From the NCBI RefSeq assembly GCF_000622225.1, contig NZ_JHWD01000010.1, positions 62,001 to 126,000 of the forward strand: a stretch of DNA of 64,000 bases, given 5' to 3'. The notes beneath the pieces are model-generated. The model saw only the letters and a program-made list of their open reading frames with translations, was not told where the DNA came from and did no database searches. Of the stretch, positions 1-7,705 are shown one piece after another (the stretch's first letter is position 1; each line of letters starts with the position of its first letter). The translations under genes were made by a program, and so were the position numbers. The DNA comes from Roseomonas mucosa ATCC BAA-692. Lineage in GTDB: Bacteria; Pseudomonadota; Alphaproteobacteria; Acetobacterales; Acetobacteraceae.

Positions 1-2
1 CC

Positions 3-110
3 CCGGCGCGCATGGCCCGGCCGCGGACGGAGGAGGATCTCGCGCTCTTCGCCCGCACCGCCCCGCACTACGTGGAGCTGGCCGGGCGGCACCGCCGCAG
101 CCTGGAATGA
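3..110 (+). CDS. C-terminal end of an unidentified protein (partial)
   Basis: An open frame enters from the left edge and stops at a TGA that overlaps the ATG of the next gene by 4 nt (ATGA). About 35 residues are visible, rich in Arg and Glu and ending HRRSLE. The overlap suggests it is translated in one unit with the lipoprotein pair that follows. Too little remains to assign a family. Confidence 0.5.
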   Translation, partial: PARMARPRTEEDLALFARTAPHYVELAGRHRRSLE

Positions 111-640
111 GACGCGCCCGCCTCCTTCCGGTCCTGCTGCTGGCCGGCCTCGCCGCCTGCGCCACGGAAGCCAACGCCCCCGCCCTGCCGCCCATCGCCG
201 CGACGGGGCAGGACCCGGCCATCGCCGCGATCTACGGCGCGATGCCGGTCTTCCGCGACACGCGCATCGTGGCGGGCCGGCCGGCAGAGGCCGCCATCGC
301 CGCGATCCGGCTGGAATGGCTGGCGGCGGCGATGCCGCACGACCTGGCCTTCACGCACAGCAACCCCATCACCATCCCGGCGATGCAGGCGGCCCGCGAC
401 AACCTCCGCGCTGCGCTCGGCATCCAGCCCGGGGCGCCGGGAACCGTCGTGATGGCCGGGCTGGCCGATGCGGCGGCGGCGCTGGCCCGGGGCGACGAGG
501 AAGCGGCGCGCCGCGCCCTGCCGCCGCCGGTCTTCGCCCCGGACACGCTGCGGCGCCTCGGTCGCCTGCCCGACCTGCCGGAGGCCAACCTCGCCCTGCT
601 GCGCGCCGCGAAGGACCTGGACAGCGGTCCCGGCTCCTGA
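107..640 (+). CDS. Putative lipoprotein, first of a paralogous pair
   Basis: 177 aa. The N-terminus is a lipoprotein signal: two Arg, a hydrophobic run, then LAAC with the lipidated Cys at residue 18. The mature part is Ala-rich and probably helical. A stretch starting near residue 66 (LEWL, then ALGIQP around residue 104) recurs in the next gene, so the two look like tandem duplicates. The start overlaps the upstream stop codon (ATGA), implying coupled translation. I do not recognise a named family. The likely location is the outer or inner membrane, facing the periplasm. Confidence 0.75.
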   Translation: MRRARLLPVLLLAGLAACATEANAPALPPIAATGQDPAIAAIYGAMPVFRDTRIVAGRPAEAAIAAIRLEWLAAAMPHDLAFTHSNPITIPAMQAARDNLRAALGIQPGAPGTVVMAGLADAAAALARGDEEAARRALPPPVFAPDTLRRLGRLPDLPEANLALLRAAKDLDSGPGS

Positions 641-696
641 GACGGGCTCCCGGGGAGCGCGGTTGCCGAGCCGCGCCGGGGATGGGAAGACAGTCT

Positions 697-1338
697 ATGC
701 AACGACGATTCCTGCTGCTGGCCCTGCTGCCGCTCGCCGCCTGCGCCGAACTGCGCGCCCCGCGCCGGCCGATCCCGCCGCCGCCCGGCCTGCTGGCCGG
801 CCCCGACCAGGGGCGGCAGGCGATCCGGGAACTCGACGCGGCCTTCCGCAACGGCGCCGCCGCGCTGCGCGGCCATCCGGACCGGATGGCACGGGCCGCG
901 GCGATCCTGGAATGGCTCTGCACGGACCTCGCCAGCAACCCGCGCTGGAACCCGGTCTCGCCGGGGGTGAAGCAGGTCGTCTACACCGCCCGCGACGAGG
1001 TGCGGAACGCCCTGGGCATCCAGCCGGAGGTGACGGGACAGGAGGCGGCCTCGGTCATGGCCCAGGTCGCCCGGGAACTGGCCGATGGGCAGGAGGTGCG
1101 CGCCCAGGCGCTGCTGGAGGACGAGCGCCGCTTCCGCAACGGCGGGGAGCGGGTGATCGCCCGGCTGCGCGACCCGGGCCCCCTGCCGAACAGCGAGATC
1201 GCCCTCGGCGCATTGGCGCAGGAGGTGGCGCGGCTGGATTCGGTGAACGGTTGGGTGGTGCAGCCCGCCGCCGATCCCTCGCTGACCGGCACGCGCGGGC
1301 TGGAGGACGATTCCTACCGCCCCACACCGGGCTTCTGA
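697..1338 (+). CDS. Putative lipoprotein, second of a paralogous pair
   Basis: 213 aa. The start chosen is the ATG preceded by GGGAAG at a normal distance and directly followed by a lipoprotein signal (QRRF, hydrophobic run, LAAC with Cys at residue 16). An in-frame ATG five codons upstream is less likely. It shares with the preceding gene the order LEWL, an Asn-Pro segment, a TARD/AARD element and ALGIQP, followed by an Ala/Glu-rich helical part. It lies 56 nt after its paralogue and converges on phaC. Function unknown; probably a periplasm-facing membrane-anchored protein. Confidence 0.8.
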   Translation: MQRRFLLLALLPLAACAELRAPRRPIPPPPGLLAGPDQGRQAIRELDAAFRNGAAALRGHPDRMARAAAILEWLCTDLASNPRWNPVSPGVKQVVYTARDEVRNALGIQPEVTGQEAASVMAQVARELADGQEVRAQALLEDERRFRNGGERVIARLRDPGPLPNSEIALGALAQEVARLDSVNGWVVQPAADPSLTGTRGLEDDSYRPTPGF

Positions 1339-1390
1339 CCGCCGCCCCCAACCGGGTTCTCCGGCCAGGGGGCGGCGGCGGGCGCCGCGA

Positions 1391-3244
1391 TCAGTCCTGC
1401 GCCATCACCTTCACGTACTCGCCCGGCGCATCGGCCAGGGCCGGCAGCTTGCCGGCGCCCGGCTCCCGGGCGGGCACCTGCGCGTGGTCGAGGCCCGTGA
1501 CCCAGCGCTGCCAGTCCGGCCACCAGGACCCGGCGAGCTCGGTCGCACCCTCCAGCCATTCCTCCGGATCGGCGGGCAGCGCCTCGTTGGTCCAGTGGCT
1601 GTACTTGCCGCTCTCGGGCGGGTTCACCACCCCTGCGATATGCCCCGAGGCGGCGAGCACGAAGCGGATCGGCCCGCCATAGATCTGCGTGGCGCGATAG
1701 GTGCTCTTCCAGGGCGCGATATGGTCCTCGCGCGTCGAGAGCAGGTAGACGGGGATCTTGATCTTCCGCAGGTCGATCGGCACCCCGTCCAGCGTGATCC
1801 CCCCCGGCTTCACCAGGTCGTTCTGCTGGTACATGCGGCGCAGGTAGAAGCTGTGCATCCTCGCCGGCATGCGCGTGCTGTCGTCGTTCCAGAACAGCAG
1901 GTCGAAGGGGAAGGGCTCCTGCCCCAGCAGGTAGTTCTGGACCACGAAGCTCCAGATCAGGTCGTTGGCGCGGAGCATGTTGAAGGTGTTGGCCATCTCC
2001 CCGCCCGCGAGGAATCCGCGCTCGCCCATCTTCTGCTCGACGGCCTTGAGCTGCACCTCGTCGATGAAGACGCTGATCTCGCCCGCCTCCTCGAAGTCCG
2101 TCATGGTGGTGAAGAAGGTGGCGCTCCTGATGCGCGTGTCGCGCTTCGCCGCCATGTGCGCGAGCGTCGCCGCCAGCAGCGTGCCGCCGAGGCAGTAGCC
2201 GATGGCATTGACGTTGCGCTCCCCCGTCGCCTGCTGGATCGCGTCCAGCGCGGCATAGGGGCCCTCCTTCATGTAGTCCTCGAAGTCCTTCTCCGCGAGC
2301 TGCTCGTCCGGATTGACCCAGGAGCAGACGAAGACCGTATGCCCCTGCGACACCGCCCAGCGGATCAGGGAGTTCTTCGGCCGCAGGTCGAGGATGTAGA
2401 ACTTGTTGATCCAGGGCGGCAGCAGCAGCAGCGGCCGCTTGAGCACCTTCTCCGTGGTGGGGCTGTACTGGATCAGCTCCATCAGGTCGTTGCGGTACAC
2501 CACCTTGCCCGGCGTCACCGCGATGTTCTCGCCGATCGCGAACTTGCTGCGATCGGTCATGCTGATGCGCAGGTTGCCCTTGCCGCGCTCCAGGTCGGTC
2601 AGGAGGTTGGTCAGCCCCTTCAGCAGGTTCTCGCCGCCCGTCTCGGCGGTGCGGCGCAGCACCTGCGGGTTGGTCATCAGGAAGTTCGTGGGGCTCATCG
2701 CATCCACGAACTGGCGCGTGTAGAAATCGACCTTCTGGGCGTTCTTGGGGTCGAGCTCGCTCTCGGTGCCCCGCACCACGTTCTGCATGTACCGCGCGGA
2801 CAGCAGGTAGGACTGCTTGATGAAGTCGAAGACCTCGTTCTCGCGCCAGGCCTCGTCCTTGAAGCGCTTGTCCTTGCTGTCCTCGGAGATGACCGGCTGG
2901 ACCTCGCCCCCCATCATGCGGCGGGCGGTGTTGCCCCAGAGGGTGAGATAGTCCTGCCAGAAGCCCATCTGGGCCTGCATCAGCCGGGCCGGGTTGGCCA
3001 TCAGCCGGCTGGCCATCTCCATGAAGGCGCCGCCGAGGTTGAAGGGATCGAGCGGCGTGCCGCCCTCCACCTGCGGCATGCCGCCGGGGCGGCCGCCCAG
3101 CTTCTCCGCGGTGTCGCCCTGGCGCCGGATGAAATCGGCGACGATGCGCTGGCTGCGTTCCGCGACATCGGCCATGGTCCGGCTCACCAGGGCGGGGTCC
3201 GGCAGGCGGAAACCAGGATCGGGCGTCTTGTCACTCTGGCTCAT
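1391..3244 (-). CDS. phaC: Class I poly(3-hydroxyalkanoate) synthase
   Basis: Polymerises (R)-3-hydroxyacyl-CoA into PHA/PHB storage granules. 617 aa, the usual class I length. The lipase-like box reads GYCLGG with the nucleophile at Cys351. The other triad members are visible as Asp507 (in REDHIAPW) and His535 (in SGHIAG). The long N-terminal domain precedes the alpha/beta hydrolase core, as in class I enzymes. Start chosen at MSQSDK, which has AGGAAC upstream; the open frame extends further but into a divergent gene. No phaA, phaB, phaR or phasin gene is adjacent. The only other PHB-related gene in the window is bdhA near 25 kb. Confidence 0.96.
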   Translation of the reverse strand: MSQSDKTPDPGFRLPDPALVSRTMADVAERSQRIVADFIRRQGDTAEKLGGRPGGMPQVEGGTPLDPFNLGGAFMEMASRLMANPARLMQAQMGFWQDYLTLWGNTARRMMGGEVQPVISEDSKDKRFKDEAWRENEVFDFIKQSYLLSARYMQNVVRGTESELDPKNAQKVDFYTRQFVDAMSPTNFLMTNPQVLRRTAETGGENLLKGLTNLLTDLERGKGNLRISMTDRSKFAIGENIAVTPGKVVYRNDLMELIQYSPTTEKVLKRPLLLLPPWINKFYILDLRPKNSLIRWAVSQGHTVFVCSWVNPDEQLAEKDFEDYMKEGPYAALDAIQQATGERNVNAIGYCLGGTLLAATLAHMAAKRDTRIRSATFFTTMTDFEEAGEISVFIDEVQLKAVEQKMGERGFLAGGEMANTFNMLRANDLIWSFVVQNYLLGQEPFPFDLLFWNDDSTRMPARMHSFYLRRMYQQNDLVKPGGITLDGVPIDLRKIKIPVYLLSTREDHIAPWKSTYRATQIYGGPIRFVLAASGHIAGVVNPPESGKYSHWTNEALPADPEEWLEGATELAGSWWPDWQRWVTGLDHAQVPAREPGAGKLPALADAPGEYVKVMAQD

Positions 3245-3380
3245 CGGCGTGTTCCTGGTGCTCTCCCGGCCTGTGGCATCCGGTGGCTTCACGCTTCGCC
3301 GGTTCTGCGGCAAACCTCGGTCCGAAGGGTATGGACCGGTGGGAATGCCCCGCGGGAACCCGGCCGGGCGGGAAGTGCAG

Positions 3381-3995
3381 ATGATCCACAAGCCGATCAA
3401 ACCTAGGTTGCGCGGGCAGGGGCGGCAAGCAGCCGCGCCGCTTTTGGCGCTGCGGCATCGGCCGCGCCTGCCGCGGTCGCTGGGCCTGCTGGCCTGCCTG
3501 CTGTCGCTGGGCGCCTGCGTCGGCTCGCCGGGCGAGGGGCCCTTCGACTTCGTGCGCCAGATCCGCGGCAACGGCCTGGACGGGCGCGCGGCGCCGCCGG
3601 GGCTGGAGGAGGGCTTTCCCAACCTGGCCCGCATCCCCCCCCGCCCCGCCCGGGGCGAGGCCTCGGTGCGCGAACAGCTGACCACCGCGCTCGCCACCAA
3701 CCGGGCCGCGGCGGCGCAGCCCGTCGCGCCGGACGCGCCGGTGCCCGACCCGCCGCGCGCCCCGGGGGCGGAGCTGGTGCCGCACAGCCCGCCGCCGCCG
3801 CCGAGCCTGGCCTCGGCCCCGGCCATCGGTCCCGGCGCCTCGACCCCGGCGCTGCGCTCCGGCGCCCCCGATCCGGGCAGCGCCCCGCCCGCCGCGCCGC
3901 CGGCCGAGATGCTGGCGCCCCCCTCGGCCCCCCCGGCGCCGCCCGCGCCGGACCTGCTGGCCCCGCCCGCCGCGCCGAAGCCGGGAACTCCCTGA
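3381..3995 (+). CDS. Proline/alanine-rich putative lipoprotein
   Basis: 204 aa from the ATG at MIHKP. A basic N-region (residues 1-33) leads to a hydrophobic run ending LSLGAC (Cys46), a plausible lipobox. An in-frame TTG at 3444 would give a more normal signal length. A short ordered part follows (about 50-120), then a low-complexity tail of Pro, Ala, Ser and Gly to the end. It is divergent from phaC with about 140 nt between starts. The stop codon lies inside a 16-bp tandem repeat. No family recognised. Coding is supported by the signal and by the frame staying open, but composition alone would make many frames open here. Confidence 0.6.
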   Translation: MIHKPIKPRLRGQGRQAAAPLLALRHRPRLPRSLGLLACLLSLGACVGSPGEGPFDFVRQIRGNGLDGRAAPPGLEEGFPNLARIPPRPARGEASVREQLTTALATNRAAAAQPVAPDAPVPDPPRAPGAELVPHSPPPPPSLASAPAIGPGASTPALRSGAPDPGSAPPAAPPAEMLAPPSAPPAPPAPDLLAPPAAPKPGTP

Positions 3996-4028
3996 GCCGG
4001 GAACCCCCTGAGCCGGGAACCCCCTGAA
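3981..4028 (+). repeat. Three tandem 16-bp repeats carrying stop codons
   Basis: Unit CCGGGAACCCCCTGAG repeated three times (3981-3996, 3997-4012, 4013-4028). Copy 1 has one T substitution and copy 3 ends in A. Each copy contains TGA (3993, 4009, 4025). Because 16 is not a multiple of three, the stops fall in all three forward frames. The first one ends the preceding lipoprotein gene. Confidence 0.9.
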
Positions 4029-4183
4029 CGGACCGGCGCCGTGCGGAGTGGCCTCCCCCCGGTCCCTCCCGCCGGGCACGGGGCGGCTCCCCGGCAGGGT
4101 CGTTGCCCGATGGCCTCGCGCTGCGGCGCGAGGAGGGCTACCCTGGAAGCTTCGACGAACCGAGGGCCCGAAGGGCTACACCC

Positions 4184-5407
4184 ATGAGTGACGATTTCCA
4201 CCGCATCCGCCGCCTTCCCCCCTATGTCTTTGCCGAGGTGAACGGCGCCAAGGCCAAGGCGCGTGCCGCCGCGGAGGACATCGTGGACCTCGGCATGGGC
4301 AACCCCGACAGCCCCACGCCGCCGCATATCGTGGCCAAGCTGGTGGAGGCGGTGCAGGACCCGCGCACCCACCGCTATTCCGCCTCCAAGGGCATCCCCG
4401 GGCTGCGCAAGGCGCTGGCGAACTACTACGCCCGCCGCTTCAACGTGCAGCTCGACCCGGAAACCGAGGTCGTGGCCACGCTGGGCTCGAAGGAAGGGCT
4501 GGCGAACCTCGCCCAGGCCATCACCTCGCCCGGCGACACGATCCTGGTGCCGAACCCGTCCTATCCGATCCACCAGTTCGGCTTCATCATCGCCGGCGCC
4601 TCGGTGCGCAGCATCCCGCACACGCCGGACGAGGAGATGCTGCGCGCCATCGACCGCGCGGTGCGCCATTCCGTGCCCGCGCCCACCGCGCTGATCGTGA
4701 ACTTCCCCTCCAACCCGACGGCGCTGCTGGCCGATCTCGACTTCTACCGGGAGGTCGTGGCCATGGCGCGGAAGCACGGCTTCTACGTGCTCTCCGACCT
4801 CGCCTATGCCGAGCTGTACTTCGGCGACAAGGTCCCCCCCTCCATCCTGGAGGTCCCGGGCGCCAGGGACGTGGCCGTGGAGTTCACCTCCATGAGCAAG
4901 ACCTACAACATGCCCGGCTGGCGCATGGGCTTCGCCGCCGGCAACCGCAAGCTGATCGCCGCGCTGACGCGGGTGAAGTCCTATCTCGACTACGGCGCCT
5001 TCACGCCGATCCAGGTCGCCGCCACCGCCGCGCTGAACGGGCCGCAGGACTGCGTGGCCGAGATGCGGACCCTGTACCGCGACCGGCGCGACCTGCTGGT
5101 CAAGGGGCTGCGGCAGGCGGGCTGGGACGTGCCGCTGCCGGAGGGCTCGATGTTCGTCTGGGCGCCGATCCCGGAGCGCTTCGCCCATCTCGGCTCGGTG
5201 GAGTTCTCCAAGCTGCTGCTGGCCCGGGCCAAGGTCGCCGTCGCCCCCGGCATCGGCTTCGGCGAATACGGCGACGGCCATGTCCGCATCGCCACGGTGG
5301 AGAACGCGCAGCGCATCCGCCAGGCGCTGCGCGGCATCCGCTCCTTTCTGGCCGCCGATAACGGCGGCCCCTCGACCGACACTTCCGCGGAGCTCGTGCG
5401 CGCTTGA
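4184..5407 (+). CDS. alaC: Alanine-type PLP aminotransferase (AlaC family)
   Basis: 407 aa fold-type I aminotransferase. The sequence follows E. coli AlaC closely from the start (RLPPYVF, MGNPD, TPPHI, GSKEGLA, VPNPSYPIH, FPSNPTA). The PLP-binding Lys is residue 239 in MSKTYNMPGW, and the substrate-carboxylate region ends GIGFGEYGDGHVR. AlaC makes alanine from pyruvate and glutamate. Relatives are often labelled LL-diaminopimelate aminotransferase, which is the main alternative. Its stop overlaps the TTG start of hom (TTGA), so the two are translationally coupled, which is common in alphaproteobacteria. Confidence 0.92.
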   Translation: MSDDFHRIRRLPPYVFAEVNGAKAKARAAAEDIVDLGMGNPDSPTPPHIVAKLVEAVQDPRTHRYSASKGIPGLRKALANYYARRFNVQLDPETEVVATLGSKEGLANLAQAITSPGDTILVPNPSYPIHQFGFIIAGASVRSIPHTPDEEMLRAIDRAVRHSVPAPTALIVNFPSNPTALLADLDFYREVVAMARKHGFYVLSDLAYAELYFGDKVPPSILEVPGARDVAVEFTSMSKTYNMPGWRMGFAAGNRKLIAALTRVKSYLDYGAFTPIQVAATAALNGPQDCVAEMRTLYRDRRDLLVKGLRQAGWDVPLPEGSMFVWAPIPERFAHLGSVEFSKLLLARAKVAVAPGIGFGEYGDGHVRIATVENAQRIRQALRGIRSFLAADNGGPSTDTSAELVRA

Positions 5408-6696
5408 CCCGTCCCCTTTCCGTCGCCCTGGCCGGTCTCGGCACCGTCGGCGCGGGCACCCTGCAGATCCTGCGCGCGAATGCCGAGCTGATCGCCGCCC
5501 GCGCCGGCCGCCCCATCGCCGTGACCGCCGTGGCGGCGCGCGACCGCTCGCGCGACCGCGGCATCCCGCTGGACGGGCTGCGCTGGTACGACGACCCCGT
5601 CGCCCTCGCCCATGATCCGGCGGTGGACGTGGTGGTCGAGGCGATCGGCGGTTCCGAGGGCGCCGCCCGCGCCACGGTCGAGGCGGCGCTCGCCGCCGGC
5701 AAGCCGGTGGTGACGGCGAACAAGGCGCTGCTCGCCGTGCACGGCGCCGCGCTGGCCCGCTCGGCGGAGATGCGGGGCGTGCCGCTGGCCTTCGAGGCGG
5801 CGGTGGCCGGCGGCATCCCGGTCATCAAGGCGCTGCGCGAGGGGCTGGCGGCCAACCGCTTCCAGCGCGTCACCGGCATCCTGAACGGCACCTGCAACTA
5901 CATCCTGACGCAGATGCGCGAGCGCGGGCGGGAATTCGCCGAGGCGCTCGCCGACGCCCAGCGGCTGGGCTATGCCGAGGCCGACCCCTCCTTCGACATC
6001 GACGGCGTGGACGCGGCGCACAAGCTCGCCATCCTGGCCGCGCTCGCCTTCGGCCGCCCGGTGGACTTCTCCGCCGTGCATGTCGAGGGCATCCGCAACG
6101 TCACCGCGCTCGACATCAAGCTGGCCGAGGAACTCGGCTACCGCATCAAGCTGCTGGGCCTGGCGCGCTGCACCGAGCGGGGCGTGGAGACGCGGGTGCA
6201 TCCCTGCATGATCCCCGCCGCCTTCCCGCTGGCCCGCGTGGACGGCGTCTTCAACGCCGTGGTGGCGGAGGGCGACTTCGTCGGCCGCGTGGTGCTGGAA
6301 GGCCGCGGCGCGGGCGCCGGGCCGACCGCCTCGGCCGTGGTGGCGGACCTGATCGACATCGCGCGCAACCGGCACACGCCCGTCTGGGGCGCCGGCCTGG
6401 ACGACCTCGCGCCGCTGCCCTCCCTGCCGATGGAGGAGCGCACCGGCGCCTACTACCTGCGGCTGATGGTGGTGGACCGGCCCGGCGTCATCGCCGACGT
6501 GACCGGCGCGCTGCGCGATTCCGGCATCAGCCTGGAATCCATGCTGCAGCGCGGCCGCGCCCCGGGCGAGGCGGTGCCCGTGGTGCTGACCACGCATGAT
6601 TCGTCGGAGCGCGCGATGCGCAAGGCCATCGCGCGGATCGAGGCTTTGGAGACGGTGCTGGAATCCCCGGCGCTGATCCGGATCGAGAGTTTCTGA
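5404..6696 (+). CDS. hom: Homoserine dehydrogenase
   Basis: Reduces aspartate semialdehyde to homoserine for threonine and methionine synthesis. 430 aa. The N-terminal Rossmann motif is GLGTVGAG (residues 11-18), the catalytic domain carries TGILNGTCNYIL and a DPSFDIDG element, and a C-terminal ACT domain (from about 350; YYLRLMVVDRPGVIADV) is expected to bind threonine for feedback inhibition. The start is TTG, overlapping the alaC stop by 4 nt; no better ATG lies nearby. glpX follows 15 nt downstream. Confidence 0.95.
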   Translation: MTRPLSVALAGLGTVGAGTLQILRANAELIAARAGRPIAVTAVAARDRSRDRGIPLDGLRWYDDPVALAHDPAVDVVVEAIGGSEGAARATVEAALAAGKPVVTANKALLAVHGAALARSAEMRGVPLAFEAAVAGGIPVIKALREGLAANRFQRVTGILNGTCNYILTQMRERGREFAEALADAQRLGYAEADPSFDIDGVDAAHKLAILAALAFGRPVDFSAVHVEGIRNVTALDIKLAEELGYRIKLLGLARCTERGVETRVHPCMIPAAFPLARVDGVFNAVVAEGDFVGRVVLEGRGAGAGPTASAVVADLIDIARNRHTPVWGAGLDDLAPLPSLPMEERTGAYYLRLMVVDRPGVIADVTGALRDSGISLESMLQRGRAPGEAVPVVLTTHDSSERAMRKAIARIEALETVLESPALIRIESF

Positions 6697-6711
6697 GGAG
6701 AGCGGGAAGCG

Positions 6712-7701
6712 ATGAGCGAAAGCGGCATGTCCCTGAAGGCGGACCGCAACCTGGTCATGGAGCTGGTCCGGGTGACCGAGGCGGCGGCGCTCGCCTGCTC
6801 CTCCTGGATCGGGCGGGGCGACAAGAACGCCGCCGACGGCGCGGCGGTGGACGCCATGCGCCGCGCCTTCGATGCGGTCGCCATCGCCGGCACCGTGGTC
6901 ATCGGCGAGGGCGAGATGGACGAGGCGCCGATGCTCTACATCGGCGAGAAGGTGGGCCTCGGCGGGCCGGAGATGGACATCGCCGTGGACCCGCTGGAAG
7001 GCACCAACATCTGCGCCACCGGCGGGCCGAACTCCATCGCCACGCTGGCGGTGGCGGAAAAGGGCGGCTTCCTGCACGCGCCCGACATCTACATGGACAA
7101 GCTCGCCATCGGCCCCGGCCTGCCGGAAGGGGTGGTGGACCTCGACGCCTCGCCCGAGGAGAACCTGCGCGAGCTGGCCAAGGCCAAGAAGGTCTCGATC
7201 AACGACCTGATGGTCTGCACCCTGGGCCGCGACCGCCACAAGCCGCTGATCGAGGCCTGCCGCCGCGCCGGGGCGCGCATCACCCTGCTGCCGGATGGCG
7301 ACGTGGCCGGCGTGGTGGCCTGCGCGCAGGAGGATTCGGGCATCGACATCTACATGGGCTCGGGCGGCGCGCCGGAGGGCGTGCTGGCCGCCGCCGCATT
7401 GCGCTGCACCGGCGGCCAGATGCAGGGCCGCCTGCTCTACGAGGACGACGCGCAGATCGCCCGCGCCAAGGAGATGGGCATCACCGACCCGAACCGGAAG
7501 TTCCTGGTGGAGGACATGGCCAGGGGCGACGTGATGTTCGCCGCGACCGGCGTGACCTCCGGTGCCTTCCTGCGCGGCGTGCGCCGCACCAAGACCGGCG
7601 CGGTGACGCATTCCATCATCATGCGCTCCAAGACCGGCACGGTCCGCTACATCGAGGGCCACCACAACTCCCAGCGCAAGCCCGGCAGCTTCTTTGCCTG
7701 A
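6712..7701 (+). CDS. glpX: Class II fructose-1,6-bisphosphatase
   Basis: Hydrolyses fructose-1,6-bisphosphate in gluconeogenesis. 329 aa, typical of GlpX. Metal and substrate motifs are GEGEMDEAPM (65-74) and DPLEGTN (93-99), which marks the Li-sensitive phosphatase superfamily; GGAPEGVLAAAAL follows later. A clear AGGAGAG ribosome site precedes the ATG. It is packed between hom and recJ, and is the only fructose bisphosphatase seen in the window. Confidence 0.96.
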   Translation: MSESGMSLKADRNLVMELVRVTEAAALACSSWIGRGDKNAADGAAVDAMRRAFDAVAIAGTVVIGEGEMDEAPMLYIGEKVGLGGPEMDIAVDPLEGTNICATGGPNSIATLAVAEKGGFLHAPDIYMDKLAIGPGLPEGVVDLDASPEENLRELAKAKKVSINDLMVCTLGRDRHKPLIEACRRAGARITLLPDGDVAGVVACAQEDSGIDIYMGSGGAPEGVLAAAALRCTGGQMQGRLLYEDDAQIARAKEMGITDPNRKFLVEDMARGDVMFAATGVTSGAFLRGVRRTKTGAVTHSIIMRSKTGTVRYIEGHHNSQRKPGSFFA

Positions 7702-7705
7702 GGGA

